Both the position numbers and the translations under genes were made by a program. Of a DNA stretch of 64,000 bases, positions 1 to 7,901 are shown piece by piece. Source of the stretch: Desulfosarcina alkanivorans (GTDB lineage: Bacteria; Desulfobacterota; Desulfobacteria; Desulfobacterales; Desulfosarcinaceae); assembly GCF_009688945.1 (NCBI RefSeq), contig NZ_AP021874.1:4464001-4528000 (forward strand), written 5' to 3'. Below the pieces are notes generated by a model. It was given only the letters and a program-made list of their open reading frames with translations, searched no databases and was not told the DNA's origin. The stretch's first letter is position 1, and every line of letters begins with the position of its first letter.

Positions 1-1488
1 GAAGGTCAGGCGGTCGCCCCGGGCGGCCGCATGCAGGTCCTCGGCAATCTCGGGAATCAATCCCAGACGGTCGGCCAGGCGGGTGAAGATCTGGGAGGCT
101 TCCAGGCACTCGCCCGGCGGATCCACCACCGGCCGGCGCAGCTGGAAGAAGACCTCCGGGTAGGTCCACGGAAAAAAGGTCGCGTCCCAGGATTCGTAGA
201 AGGTGCGGCAGGGCAGCACATAGTGGGCCCGCCGGGCCGTCTCGCTCATGGCGATGTCGTTGACCACCAAAAGATCCAGTTCGCCGAAGGCCTTTTCCAA
301 CGCCTGGGAATCGGGCCAGGAGCGCAGGGGGTTGCAGGCGCTGACCATCACCGCCCGCAGCCGTTCGGGGCGGTCGTTCAGGATTTCTTCCGGAATCACG
401 GCCGGCGGGAAGGAGCCGGCCGCCGCCGGGGGCATATGGGTGGCCACGGTTCGCCAGGTCTTCTCGCTGCGCTCATCGGCGTGAAACCCCATGGGCATGA
501 CCATGCCGGGGATGATGTTGCCGCCCCGCACGCCGAACCGTCCGCAAACCGCCTCCAGGATACAGGTCAGATAGGAGTTGAGGGTGCTGTGGCGGCCCAT
601 GTAAATGCCCAGGTCGGTGTGCAGACACCAGCGTTTGGCAGTCATCAGCCGGCAGAGCGCGCGCACCTGTCCGGCATCGACCCGGCAGACGTCCAGGGCG
701 CCGCCCACATCGAAATTCTCGAACCAGGGCCGGATGCGGTCCCAGCCGTCCACATGCGCATCCAGGCAGGCCTGATCCTGCCAGCCCTCCTGAACGATCA
801 GCGCGGTCATGGCCCTGGCCAGCAGGGCGTCGGTGCCCGGCCGCACGGCCAGGTGGATGTCGGCGATGGCGGCGGTCTCGCTGCGCCGCGGGTCCACGGA
901 TACCAGGATCCGCTCGGGATCCCCGGCAAAACCCTTGAGGACCAGGGGCGCCCGCGGCATCTGGTGGCTCTGCATGCCGTTCCATCCCCAGGCCACCATC
1001 ATCTCGGCGGCATGTTCGTCGGGGATGGCCACGTTGTACTGCTTGCCCAGCATGCGGCCGAACACCCACCAGGAACCGCTGAATTCCTGGCCGGCCGAGG
1101 AGTAGAAATACTGGGATCCCAGGGCCCGCAGCAGGGTCAGACCGAAACCGGCCTCCATGTGTCCGCCCTGGGCGCTGCCGCCCATGTAGGCCAGGCAGCG
1201 GGGACCGTGTTCGTCCAGCAGGGCCTGCAGCCGGCTGGCGATTTCGTCCATGGCCTGCTCCCAGGAAATCGCTTCGAACTCATCGCCCACCCGTTTGAGG
1301 GGGTGGGTCAGCCGGTCGGCGGGATACTGGTGGTAGATCACGTTGAGGCCCTTGCGGCAGGCGTAGCCCCGGCTGCGCGGGTTGGCCTTGTCCGGCCGCA
1401 CCCTGACCATGCGGCCTTGCTCCACAAGCACTTCCAGTCCGCAGTTCTGGGCGCACAATACGCATCCGGTCTTGAGCCATTGTCCCAT
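1..1488 (-). CDS. Molybdopterin oxidoreductase, 3' end outside window
   Basis: This is an open minus-strand frame of 496 codons that runs off the left edge without a stop. The N-terminus reads MGQWLKTGCVLCAQNCG and has the Cys-x2-Cys-x3-Cys ... Cys spacing (last Cys in YACRKG) that binds the 4Fe-4S cluster of the DMSO-reductase/formate-dehydrogenase family. The visible part covers the Fe-S domain and the first molybdopterin-binding domains, including NGMQSHQMPRAPL, VDPRRSET and VSACNPLRSWPDSQ. No twin-arginine signal precedes the Cys motif, so the protein is probably cytoplasmic. A strong purine-rich ribosome site (AAAGGGGGGATC) directly precedes the ATG. The substrate cannot be named from this half. 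It is divergent from the GlxA-type regulator. Confidence 0.9.
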   Translation of the reverse strand, partial: MGQWLKTGCVLCAQNCGLEVLVEQGRMVRVRPDKANPRSRGYACRKGLNVIYHQYPADRLTHPLKRVGDEFEAISWEQAMDEIASRLQALLDEHGPRCLAYMGGSAQGGHMEAGFGLTLLRALGSQYFYSSAGQEFSGSWWVFGRMLGKQYNVAIPDEHAAEMMVAWGWNGMQSHQMPRAPLVLKGFAGDPERILVSVDPRRSETAAIADIHLAVRPGTDALLARAMTALIVQEGWQDQACLDAHVDGWDRIRPWFENFDVGGALDVCRVDAGQVRALCRLMTAKRWCLHTDLGIYMGRHSTLNSYLTCILEAVCGRFGVRGGNIIPGMVMPMGFHADERSEKTWRTVATHMPPAAAGSFPPAVIPEEILNDRPERLRAVMVSACNPLRSWPDSQALEKAFGELDLLVVNDIAMSETARRAHYVLPCRTFYESWDATFFPWTYPEVFFQLRRPVVDPPGECLEASQIFTRLADRLGLIPEIAEDLHAAARGDRLTF

Positions 1489-1552
1489 GATCCCCCCTTT
1501 GACAGGTCCGTCGGAGTGCATTTGATAGTAGCGTATTGACACCCTATCTCTT

Positions 1553-1611
1553 GCCATGACAATTGAAAAGTGGCATAAGTGACAAAATTCATGCAAAAAA
1601 TGCCATAAGCG
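1553..1611. promoter_or_regulatory. Candidate operator between divergent genes
   Basis: The divergent spacer contains three related hexamers: TGCCAT near 1554, TGGCAT at 1571-1576 and ATGCCA at 1600-1605. The last two form an inverted repeat separated by about two helical turns, and two of them continue with the same AAG extension (GGCATAAG, GCCATAAG). Placement between the AraC-type regulator and the oxidoreductase suggests a regulator binding site. The link to the regulator is inference. Confidence 0.4.
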
Positions 1612-1742
1612 TTCAACAGGGCACCGCATCTGCCTTGTTCCCGGGTGCTTGAATTAGGACCGGGCCGTCTTCGCACCCGGCAAACACGTACCGAACGGCA
1701 AGTTGCCACCTGCGACCCTGTGATCAAATCCAAAAGGTCATT

Positions 1743-2774
1743 ATGCCCAAATTCAGCTTCTGGATGTCCGAAGGCGCCCTTTTTTCCAGTGTCTCCATGC
1801 TCGTCGACGCCTTTGCCATTGCCAACCTCTGGCAGCGGTCTCTTGAAGAGAACGAATCGACCCCGCTCTTTGAGACGGAAATCCTGACCACAGACGGTGC
1901 ACCGGTGACGGCCCTGGGCAACATCCCGGTCATGCCCCACGGGGCGATCGACGAGAAGGCGCCCACCGACTGCCTGGTGATCGCCCCCACGCTGCCCAAC
2001 GTCACCCCCATGTCCGCCAACCTGGACCGCCTGGCACGATGGATCGACGCACTGCGCCGCGATGCGGTGCCCATCGCCACGGTGTGCACCGGCACCTTCA
2101 TCCTCGCCGAACTGGGCCTGCTGGACGGCAAAACCGCCACCACCAACTGGAAGTACGCCCGCATGTTCCAAAAACACTATCCCAAGGTGAAGCTGAACGT
2201 CCAGTACATACTGACCGAAGACGACGGCATCCTGTGCACCGGGGCGGCCACGGCCGTCTACCATCTGTCCCTGCACCTGATCCGGCGGTTCGGTTCCAGC
2301 CGCCTGGCCGCCACCTGCTCCAAAGCCCTGCTGGTGGACCCCAACCGCAGCAGCCAGGCCCCCTACGTCCAGTCTGCCCCCATGAGAAATCATGGCGACG
2401 CCCAGGTCCTGAGAGCCCAGCAAATGATCGAAGAGAATTATGCCGCCATCGACACCGTGGATACCATCGCCCGGGAGGTGGGCATCAGTCCCCGCCATTT
2501 CAAGCGGCGCTTCAAGTCCGCAACCGGAGATCTGCCCCTGAAATACCTCCAGCGGATCCGCATCGACGCAGCCAAAGAGAAATTGGAAACCACGCACGAG
2601 ACCATCGAGGCGATCACCTGGGCGGTGGGATACCGGGATGTCAGCTCCTTCTGCCGCCTGTTCAAGCAGCACACCGCAATCTCACCCCGGGCCTACCGGG
2701 AGAAGTTCTTTTCCCCATCGTTGCATAACACCATTCGAAAATCATTGCTGCGGTTTGAAAGCCTTGATAAATGA
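1743..2774 (+). CDS. GlxA-family AraC transcriptional regulator (DJ-1/PfpI + HTH)
   Basis: The protein has 343 residues and two parts. Residues 1 to ~190 form a DJ-1/PfpI-like amidotransferase fold with the elbow motif IATVCTGTFILAE (Cys115). Residues ~235-330 form an AraC double helix-turn-helix (ARE VGISPRHFKRRF, then AITWAVGYRDVSSFCRLFK). This is the layout of GlxA/CdhR regulators, which often control catabolism of quaternary amines or amino-acid derivatives. An AAAGGT ribosome site lies just before the ATG. It is divergent from the molybdopterin oxidoreductase and upstream of the Rieske and OYE genes, so it probably controls these neighbours. The ligand is unknown. Confidence 0.9.
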   Translation: MPKFSFWMSEGALFSSVSMLVDAFAIANLWQRSLEENESTPLFETEILTTDGAPVTALGNIPVMPHGAIDEKAPTDCLVIAPTLPNVTPMSANLDRLARWIDALRRDAVPIATVCTGTFILAELGLLDGKTATTNWKYARMFQKHYPKVKLNVQYILTEDDGILCTGAATAVYHLSLHLIRRFGSSRLAATCSKALLVDPNRSSQAPYVQSAPMRNHGDAQVLRAQQMIEENYAAIDTVDTIAREVGISPRHFKRRFKSATGDLPLKYLQRIRIDAAKEKLETTHETIEAITWAVGYRDVSSFCRLFKQHTAISPRAYREKFFSPSLHNTIRKSLLRFESLDK

Positions 2775-2873
2775 TTATAATCTTTATCCATTGAGGACTG
2801 GACCACAAGTGAATCCATGGGAAACAACGATTTTCTCATGTTGTCCCCCCAACGTTGCAAAAGGGAGCATCCA

Positions 2874-3275
2874 ATGAAATTTCTGAAGCGTATCTTCGGG
2901 ATCTGCGAAACCCCGCTGCCGGTCAACGCCGACGCCTGGACGGTGGAAAGCGGATCCGTTCGCATCGACCTGGCCCGCATGTCCGAGCTAACACCGACCG
3001 GCAGCGGCGTGCGCCTGGAGGGCAGCGGCCTCGATCCCCGGCTGCTGGTATTCCACGGCGACGACGACCGGTATTATGCCGTGGCCAACCGCTGCACCCA
3101 CATGGGCCGCCGCATCGACACCATCGCCGGCAGCGGCACCATCCAGTGCTGCAGCGTCTCGAAATCGACCTTCACCTACGACGGCAGTCCGGTGGGCGGA
3201 GCGGCGAAAACGCCGTTGAAAACCTATCCGGTGGAACTGGAGGGAGAGACGCTGACGATCCAATTGAATCCCTAA
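2874..3275 (+). CDS. Rieske-like [2Fe-2S] protein with one His ligand replaced
   Basis: The protein has 133 residues. The start is chosen at the ATG preceded by AAGGGAG; an in-frame ATG 57 bases upstream lacks such a site. The first half of the Rieske motif is intact (NRCTHMG; Cys74, His76). The second half reads CCSVSKSTF, which places Ser96 where the Cys-x2-His motif needs histidine. Downstream YDGSPVGG matches the loop that follows the cluster in Rieske ferredoxins. No transmembrane segment or signal peptide is seen, so it is a soluble ferredoxin-type protein. It may pass electrons to the OYE-like flavoprotein that follows, but this is inference. It may bind an atypically ligated cluster or none. 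Confidence 0.75.
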   Translation: MKFLKRIFGICETPLPVNADAWTVESGSVRIDLARMSELTPTGSGVRLEGSGLDPRLLVFHGDDDRYYAVANRCTHMGRRIDTIAGSGTIQCCSVSKSTFTYDGSPVGGAAKTPLKTYPVELEGETLTIQLNP

Positions 3276-3278
3276 CGG

Positions 3279-3375
3279 AAAGGATCCAAGGGGTCCGGGA
3301 TTCGAGGGGTCACGTGACTGGAGGATGAATGGTGCGCGCTTGGCCCCTCGACCCCTTGACGCCTGGAATCCTTTT
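3279..3375. repeat. Imperfect inverted repeat, intergenic
   Basis: Two G-rich arms with GAGGGGTC-type cores (around 3281-3312) face a C-rich copy (around 3341-3375: CCCCTCGACCCC, GGAATCCTTTT). The pair could fold into a long imperfect hairpin between the Rieske and OYE genes. It looks like a dispersed palindromic repeat and might also weaken transcription into the next gene. Confidence 0.5.
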
Positions 3376-3451
3376 CACTCGTTTCCGCAATCACATTGAA
3401 CCCGTTGCAGCCCAATAAATGCATTTAAAACAACATTGTAAGGAGTATGAA

Positions 3452-4561
3452 ATGCCCACCTCCCCCCTTTTCGAAGCCACCACCATCAACGGCCTGACCC
3501 TGTCCAACCGGTTCGTCCGCTCGGCCACCTGGGAGGGCATGGCCACCGAAGACGGCCGTGTGACCCCCAAACTCATCGACACCATGACGGCCCTGGCCCA
3601 GGGCGGCGTGGGCCTGATCGTCTCCGGCCACGCCTATGTCGATAGAATCGGCCAGGCCAGCCCATGGCAGATGGGCATTTACGACGACAGCCTGATCGAG
3701 GGCCTGCAAGCCATGACCGCCGCCGTACACAACGCCGGCGGCCGGATCGTGGCCCAGCTGGCCCACGCCGGCCACTTCGGCCTGGAAAAGGCCATCGGCG
3801 CGCCGCCGGTGGTGGCCTCTGTTTTCGACGGACTGGCCGAAACCCCGCGCAGCGAACTGACCATCGGCGCCATCGACGAATTGAAGGCGGCCTATGTCGC
3901 CGCCGCCCGCCGGGCCCGGGCCGCCGGATTCGACGGCATCCAGCTGCACAGCGCCCACGGCTACCTGCTCAGCCAGTTTCTCTCGCCCTGGTTCAACCGG
4001 CGGACCGACGCCTACGGCGGAACGGTGGACAACCGGGTGCGCCTCCACGTGGCGATCATCACGGCCATCCGCCAGGCCGTGGGCGGGGATTTTCCCATGC
4101 TGGTGAAAATGAACTGCGAGGATTTCGCCGACGGCGGCCTGACGGTTGCGGAGAGCATCGAGGCGGCCCGGCAGATGGAGGCGGCGGGGCTGGACGCCGT
4201 GGAACTGAGCGGCGGCCTGCTCACCGGCGGCAAGCTCTCCCCCAGCCGCCCCAACATCAACAAGCCGGAAAAAGAGGCCTATTTCCAGGAAGCCGCCCGG
4301 GCGTTCAAACAGGCCCTGGACGTGCCCCTGATCCTGGTGGGCGGCATCCGCTCGCCGGCGGTGGCCAAACGCCTGCTGGAAGAAAAAAGCGCCGATTATT
4401 TCGCCATGTCCCGGCCGTTGATCCGTGAACCGGACCTGGTCAACCGCTGGCGGTCGGGCGACCGCAGCCCGGCCCGCTGCCTGTCGGACAACCTGTGCTT
4501 CCGGCCGGGGATGACCGGGGATGGGATCTATTGTGTCACCGAGAAAAGAGAAAAGAAATAG
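3452..4561 (+). CDS. NADH:flavin oxidoreductase, Old Yellow Enzyme family
   Basis: The protein has 369 residues forming one FMN TIM barrel. Family motifs in order: NRFVRSATWEGMA near the N-terminus, VAQLAHAGH, QLHSAHGYLLSQFLSPWFN with the active-site His pair and RTDAYGG, the VKMNCEDF strand, and ILVGGIRSP for phosphate binding. The length and lack of a C-terminal Fe-S/NAD module place it with short OYE-like reductases of activated C=C bonds rather than 2,4-dienoyl-CoA reductases. The start is the ATG with AGGAG ten bases upstream; the longer frame has no ribosome site. It follows the Rieske gene and converges on the deaminase operon. The substrate is unknown. Confidence 0.9.
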   Translation: MPTSPLFEATTINGLTLSNRFVRSATWEGMATEDGRVTPKLIDTMTALAQGGVGLIVSGHAYVDRIGQASPWQMGIYDDSLIEGLQAMTAAVHNAGGRIVAQLAHAGHFGLEKAIGAPPVVASVFDGLAETPRSELTIGAIDELKAAYVAAARRARAAGFDGIQLHSAHGYLLSQFLSPWFNRRTDAYGGTVDNRVRLHVAIITAIRQAVGGDFPMLVKMNCEDFADGGLTVAESIEAARQMEAAGLDAVELSGGLLTGGKLSPSRPNINKPEKEAYFQEAARAFKQALDVPLILVGGIRSPAVAKRLLEEKSADYFAMSRPLIREPDLVNRWRSGDRSPARCLSDNLCFRPGMTGDGIYCVTEKREKK

Positions 4562-4578
4562 GCCAAAACGTCCCAGTT

Positions 4579-4609
4579 CGGCCAAATGCCTTCATCGGGC
4601 ATTTGGCCG
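4579..4609. terminator. Bidirectional intrinsic terminator
   Basis: A perfect 12-bp stem (CGGCCAAATGCC with GGCATTTGGCCG, 7-base loop) is followed by CTGGCTTTTCTC. It sits between two convergent genes and can serve both. Confidence 0.75.
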
Positions 4610-4622
4610 CTGGCTTTTCTCT

Positions 4623-5900
4623 CTATGAGTTGTGCAAAAAATCCACTTCCACCGGCCCGTCTTCCAGTTCCACCCGGCTGACCACCGGCGGCGTGCCGGC
4701 AACCACCCTTCCCCCGCGGATCACGTGCAGCCGCGCCGGTTTGAGGCGCAGGGCCTCGTGCACGCTCCTGGCCTGGAGAATCACCAGGTCGGCCCGGCAG
4801 CCGCGCTCCAGGCCGTATCCCTCGAGCCCCAGCGCCCTGGCGCCGTTGACCGTCACCGCATCGAACATCTGCCGGATCTGGTCGGTGCCGGTCATCTGGG
4901 CCACGTGCAGCCCCATGTGGGCCACCTCCAGCATGTCGTGGGAGCCGAAGCTGTACCACGGGTCCATGACGCAGTCGTGGCCGAAGGCCACGTTGACGCC
5001 CGCCGCCATAAGCTCCTTGACCCGCGTCATGCCCCGGCGTTTGGGGTAGGTGTCGTGGCGGCCCTGCAGGGTGATGTTGATCAGCGGGTTGGCCACGGCA
5101 TGGATATGGGCCTCGGCCATCAGGGGCAGCAGTTTGGAGACGTAGTAGTTGTCCATGGAGTGCATGGAGGTGAGATGGGAGCCGGTCACCCGGCCCTCCA
5201 GCCCCAGGCGCTGCGTGTGAAAGGTCAGGGTCTCGATGTGCCGCGACCAGGGGTCGTCGCTCTCGTCGCAGTGCATGTCCACCATCAGCCCGCGGTCCGC
5301 GGCCAGTTCGCACAGCAGCCGGACCGATTCGGCCCCCTGGCCCATGGTGCGCTCGAAGTGGGGGATGCCGCCGATCACGTCCACGCCCATGTCCAGGGCG
5401 CGCTTCAGATTCTCCATGGCGCCGGGGCTGCGCAGCACCCCGTCCTGGGGAAAGGCCACCAGCTGCAGGTCGATGTAGGGCCTGAACCGTTCGCGCACCG
5501 CCAGCAGGGCCTCCACGGCCAGCAGCCGGCGGTCGCACACGTCCACATGGCTGCGGATGGCCAGGGTGCCCCGGGCGATGGCCCAGCGGCACAGCTTCTC
5601 GGCACGGTCCCGGATCGCCTCGACGGTCAGGCTGGGCTTCAGTTCGCCCCACAGCGCGATGCCCTCCAGCAGCGTGCCGCTCCGGTTGACCCGCGGCAGG
5701 CCGTAGCTCAGGGCGGCGTCCATGTGAAAATGGCTGTCCACGAAGGGCGGGCTGACCAGGTATCCAGCGGCATCGATCTCCCTGTCCGCCGCGGCGTCCA
5801 TGGCCCGGTCCAGCGCATCGATCCGTCCATTTCGAACGGCGATATCCATGCCGGTCCGGCCGTCGGGCAGGCTGGCGTTGCGAACGATCAGGTCGAGCAT
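4623..5900 (-). CDS. codA: CodA-like cytosine deaminase (amidohydrolase)
   Basis: The protein has 425 residues and resembles E. coli cytosine deaminase along its length. Motifs: DSHFHMD metal site, NRSGTLLEGI, RSHVDVCD, LVAFPQDG, GGIPHFERT, DMHCDESDDPWSRH with the catalytic Glu, VANPLINITLQGRHDTYPKRRG and FGHDCVMDPWYSFG. It should hydrolyse cytosine or a related N-heterocycle to the keto form plus ammonia in the cytoplasm. The zinc-ligand Asp of GHD is kept, but the next residue, Asp314 in E. coli CodA, is Cys here, so specificity may differ. The start codon overlaps the stop of the upstream permease gene (TGATG), so the two are translationally coupled. It is the last gene of the BMP transporter operon. 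Confidence 0.88.
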   Translation of the reverse strand: MLDLIVRNASLPDGRTGMDIAVRNGRIDALDRAMDAAADREIDAAGYLVSPPFVDSHFHMDAALSYGLPRVNRSGTLLEGIALWGELKPSLTVEAIRDRAEKLCRWAIARGTLAIRSHVDVCDRRLLAVEALLAVRERFRPYIDLQLVAFPQDGVLRSPGAMENLKRALDMGVDVIGGIPHFERTMGQGAESVRLLCELAADRGLMVDMHCDESDDPWSRHIETLTFHTQRLGLEGRVTGSHLTSMHSMDNYYVSKLLPLMAEAHIHAVANPLINITLQGRHDTYPKRRGMTRVKELMAAGVNVAFGHDCVMDPWYSFGSHDMLEVAHMGLHVAQMTGTDQIRQMFDAVTVNGARALGLEGYGLERGCRADLVILQARSVHEALRLKPARLHVIRGGRVVAGTPPVVSRVELEDGPVEVDFLHNS

Positions 5901-6841
5901 CAGCGTTCCTCCTTTCTGAAGGGCACCAGCAGGGCCGCCGGCGCCCTGGCGCTTCTGGACACCAGGGCCATGCCCACGATGGTCAGCACGAAAGGCATCA
6001 TCAGAAACACCTGGTAGGGCAGGTTGATGGTGCTGGCCTGCAGCCTGAGCTGCAGGGCGTCGATGAAGGCGAACAGCAGGGCGCCGGCCATGCTTTTCCA
6101 GGGATTCCACTGGCCGAAAACCACCAGGGCGATGCACACCCAGCCGCGGCCGGAGATGACCCCGAAGGTATAGGCGTTGTACTGGGCCATGCTGAGAAAG
6201 GCGCCGGCCAGGCCCATGAGGGCCCCGGACAGGACCAGGGCCTGGTAGCGTACGGCCATGACACTGACCCCGGCGGTAAAGGCGGCGTGGGGATTTTCGC
6301 CCACGGTGCGCAGGTTCAGCCCCCAGGCGGTGCGCCGCAGCACCCAGGCCGCCGCCGGCACCAGGGCAAAGGCGATATAGACCAGGGAAAAGTGCTGGAA
6401 GAGCACCGGCCCGACCACGGGAATGGCGGACAGGCCGGGGATGGCCACGGGTTTGAAGGCCGTGATTTTGGGAATGGAGGAGGGCTGGCCGAAGATGAGG
6501 CGATAGAAGAAGAAAGAGAGCCCCGAACACAGCAGGGTGACGCCGATGCCCGACACATGCTGGCTCAGGCCCAGGCTCACCGTCAGCAGGCCCATGAGCA
6601 GGCCGGCCAGCACGCCGGTGGCCATGGCCGCCAGCACTCCCAGCCACAGGCTGCCGGAAAAATAGGTGGCCGAGAAGCCGGTCATGGCGGCCAGCATCAT
6701 GATGCCCTCGATGCCCAGGTTCAAAATGCCGGCCCGTTCGGCGAACAGCTCCCCCAGGGTGGCGAACACCAGCGGGGTGGCGATGCGGATCAGGGCGGCG
6801 AAAAAGCCGACCTGGAACAGCTGAGATAAAATTTCATCCAT
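5900..6841 (-). CDS. BMP-type ABC transporter permease (second)
   Basis: The protein is a 313-residue inner-membrane permease with about eight to ten hydrophobic segments. It carries the family signatures ERAGILNLGIEGIMMLAA near the N-terminus and LRTVGENPHAA in the cytoplasmic coupling loop. These are typical of the second permease of nucleoside/simple-sugar importers (YufQ/NupC-type, BPD_transp_2). It overlaps the upstream permease gene by 8 bases and the downstream deaminase by 1 base. Confidence 0.92.
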   Translation of the reverse strand: MDEILSQLFQVGFFAALIRIATPLVFATLGELFAERAGILNLGIEGIMMLAAMTGFSATYFSGSLWLGVLAAMATGVLAGLLMGLLTVSLGLSQHVSGIGVTLLCSGLSFFFYRLIFGQPSSIPKITAFKPVAIPGLSAIPVVGPVLFQHFSLVYIAFALVPAAAWVLRRTAWGLNLRTVGENPHAAFTAGVSVMAVRYQALVLSGALMGLAGAFLSMAQYNAYTFGVISGRGWVCIALVVFGQWNPWKSMAGALLFAFIDALQLRLQASTINLPYQVFLMMPFVLTIVGMALVSRSARAPAALLVPFRKEER

Positions 6842-7901
6842 GGGAAAACCGTCGTATCCTCAGGCGGTAACGGGTGAACAGCAGCGCCACCAGCATGGCA
6901 ATCAGGGCCGTGCCCTGCATCACGTCGGCCAGGAACACCGGAACCCCGGTGGCCCGGGACATGGCCTCGGCCCCGGTGATGATCACGGCGAAGAAAAAGG
7001 CCGCCGGAACCACCCCCAGCGGGTTGAGCCGGGCCAGCATGGCGATGACTATGCCGGTATAGCCGTACCCCGGGCTGAGCCCGGCCATGACCTGGAAATG
7101 CAGCCCGGCCACCTCGCCCACCCCGGCCAGTCCGGCCAGGGCCCCGGAAACCACCGCCGTGAGCAGGATCACCCGGGTCACGCTGAAGCCGGCATAGCGG
7201 GCGGCCACCGGGTTTTCCCCCACCGCCTGGAGACCGAACCCCAGGGTGGTCCGCTTCATCAGCAGCCACGTGCCCCCGGCGGCGATCACGGCCAGCAGGA
7301 CCCCCAGGTGAAGCCGCGTGGCCCGCAAAAGGATGGGAAACTCCGCGTCCATGCGGATATCGGGCGAATCGGGGTAGCCGCTGAGCGGGTCCTTCCAGGG
7401 CCCGTCCAGCAGGGCCATCATGCCATAGAAAATGATGAAATTGAGCAGCAGGGAGGTGACCACGTCATCCACCTGGAAGCGCGATTTCAGCACGGCGGGA
7501 ATCATGGCCCACAGGGCGCCGGCGGCCGCACCGGCCAGAATCATGGACGGGCACAGGGACCAGGCCGGCAGGGACGCCCTGGCGCCGACAAAGGCCGCCG
7601 CCATGGCACCGGCCAGCAGCTGCCCCTCGGCCCCGATGTTCCAGAAGCGGGCCCTGAAGGCCACGGCCACGGCCAGCCCCGTGAAGACCAGGGGCGTCGC
7701 CTTGACGGCGGTTTCCACCAGGTTGAAGCGGGTGCTCAGGGCGCTGAGAAACAGCTTGGAATAGGCCGTGAACACATTGGCGCCGGCCAGCAGGATCAGC
7801 CCGCTGCACAGCACCAGGGTGGCCCCCACGGCCAGCAGCGGCAGGGTCACGTTGAGCCACACCGGGGTCTGCTCCCGGCTCTCCAGGGTCAGTCCGATCA
7901 T
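6834..7901 (-). CDS. BMP-type ABC transporter permease (first)
   Basis: The protein is a 355-residue membrane permease. Signatures are FRARFWNIGAEGQLLAGA and LQAVGENPVAARYAG, as in the first permease (YufP/NupB-like) of BMP-family importers. The ATG overlaps the stop of the ATPase gene (ATGA); a longer upstream frame lies inside the ATPase gene and was rejected. It is expected to pair with the second permease as a heterodimer. Confidence 0.92.
   Translation of the reverse strand: MIGLTLESREQTPVWLNVTLPLLAVGATLVLCSGLILLAGANVFTAYSKLFLSALSTRFNLVETAVKATPLVFTGLAVAVAFRARFWNIGAEGQLLAGAMAAAFVGARASLPAWSLCPSMILAGAAAGALWAMIPAVLKSRFQVDDVVTSLLLNFIIFYGMMALLDGPWKDPLSGYPDSPDIRMDAEFPILLRATRLHLGVLLAVIAAGGTWLLMKRTTLGFGLQAVGENPVAARYAGFSVTRVILLTAVVSGALAGLAGVGEVAGLHFQVMAGLSPGYGYTGIVIAMLARLNPLGVVPAAFFFAVIITGAEAMSRATGVPVFLADVMQGTALIAMLVALLFTRYRLRIRRFSHG

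Noticed and set aside
31..1539. 502-codon plus-strand frame
   Set aside because: It is the antisense shadow of the molybdopterin oxidoreductase; its Gly/His/Pro-rich translation has no family features.
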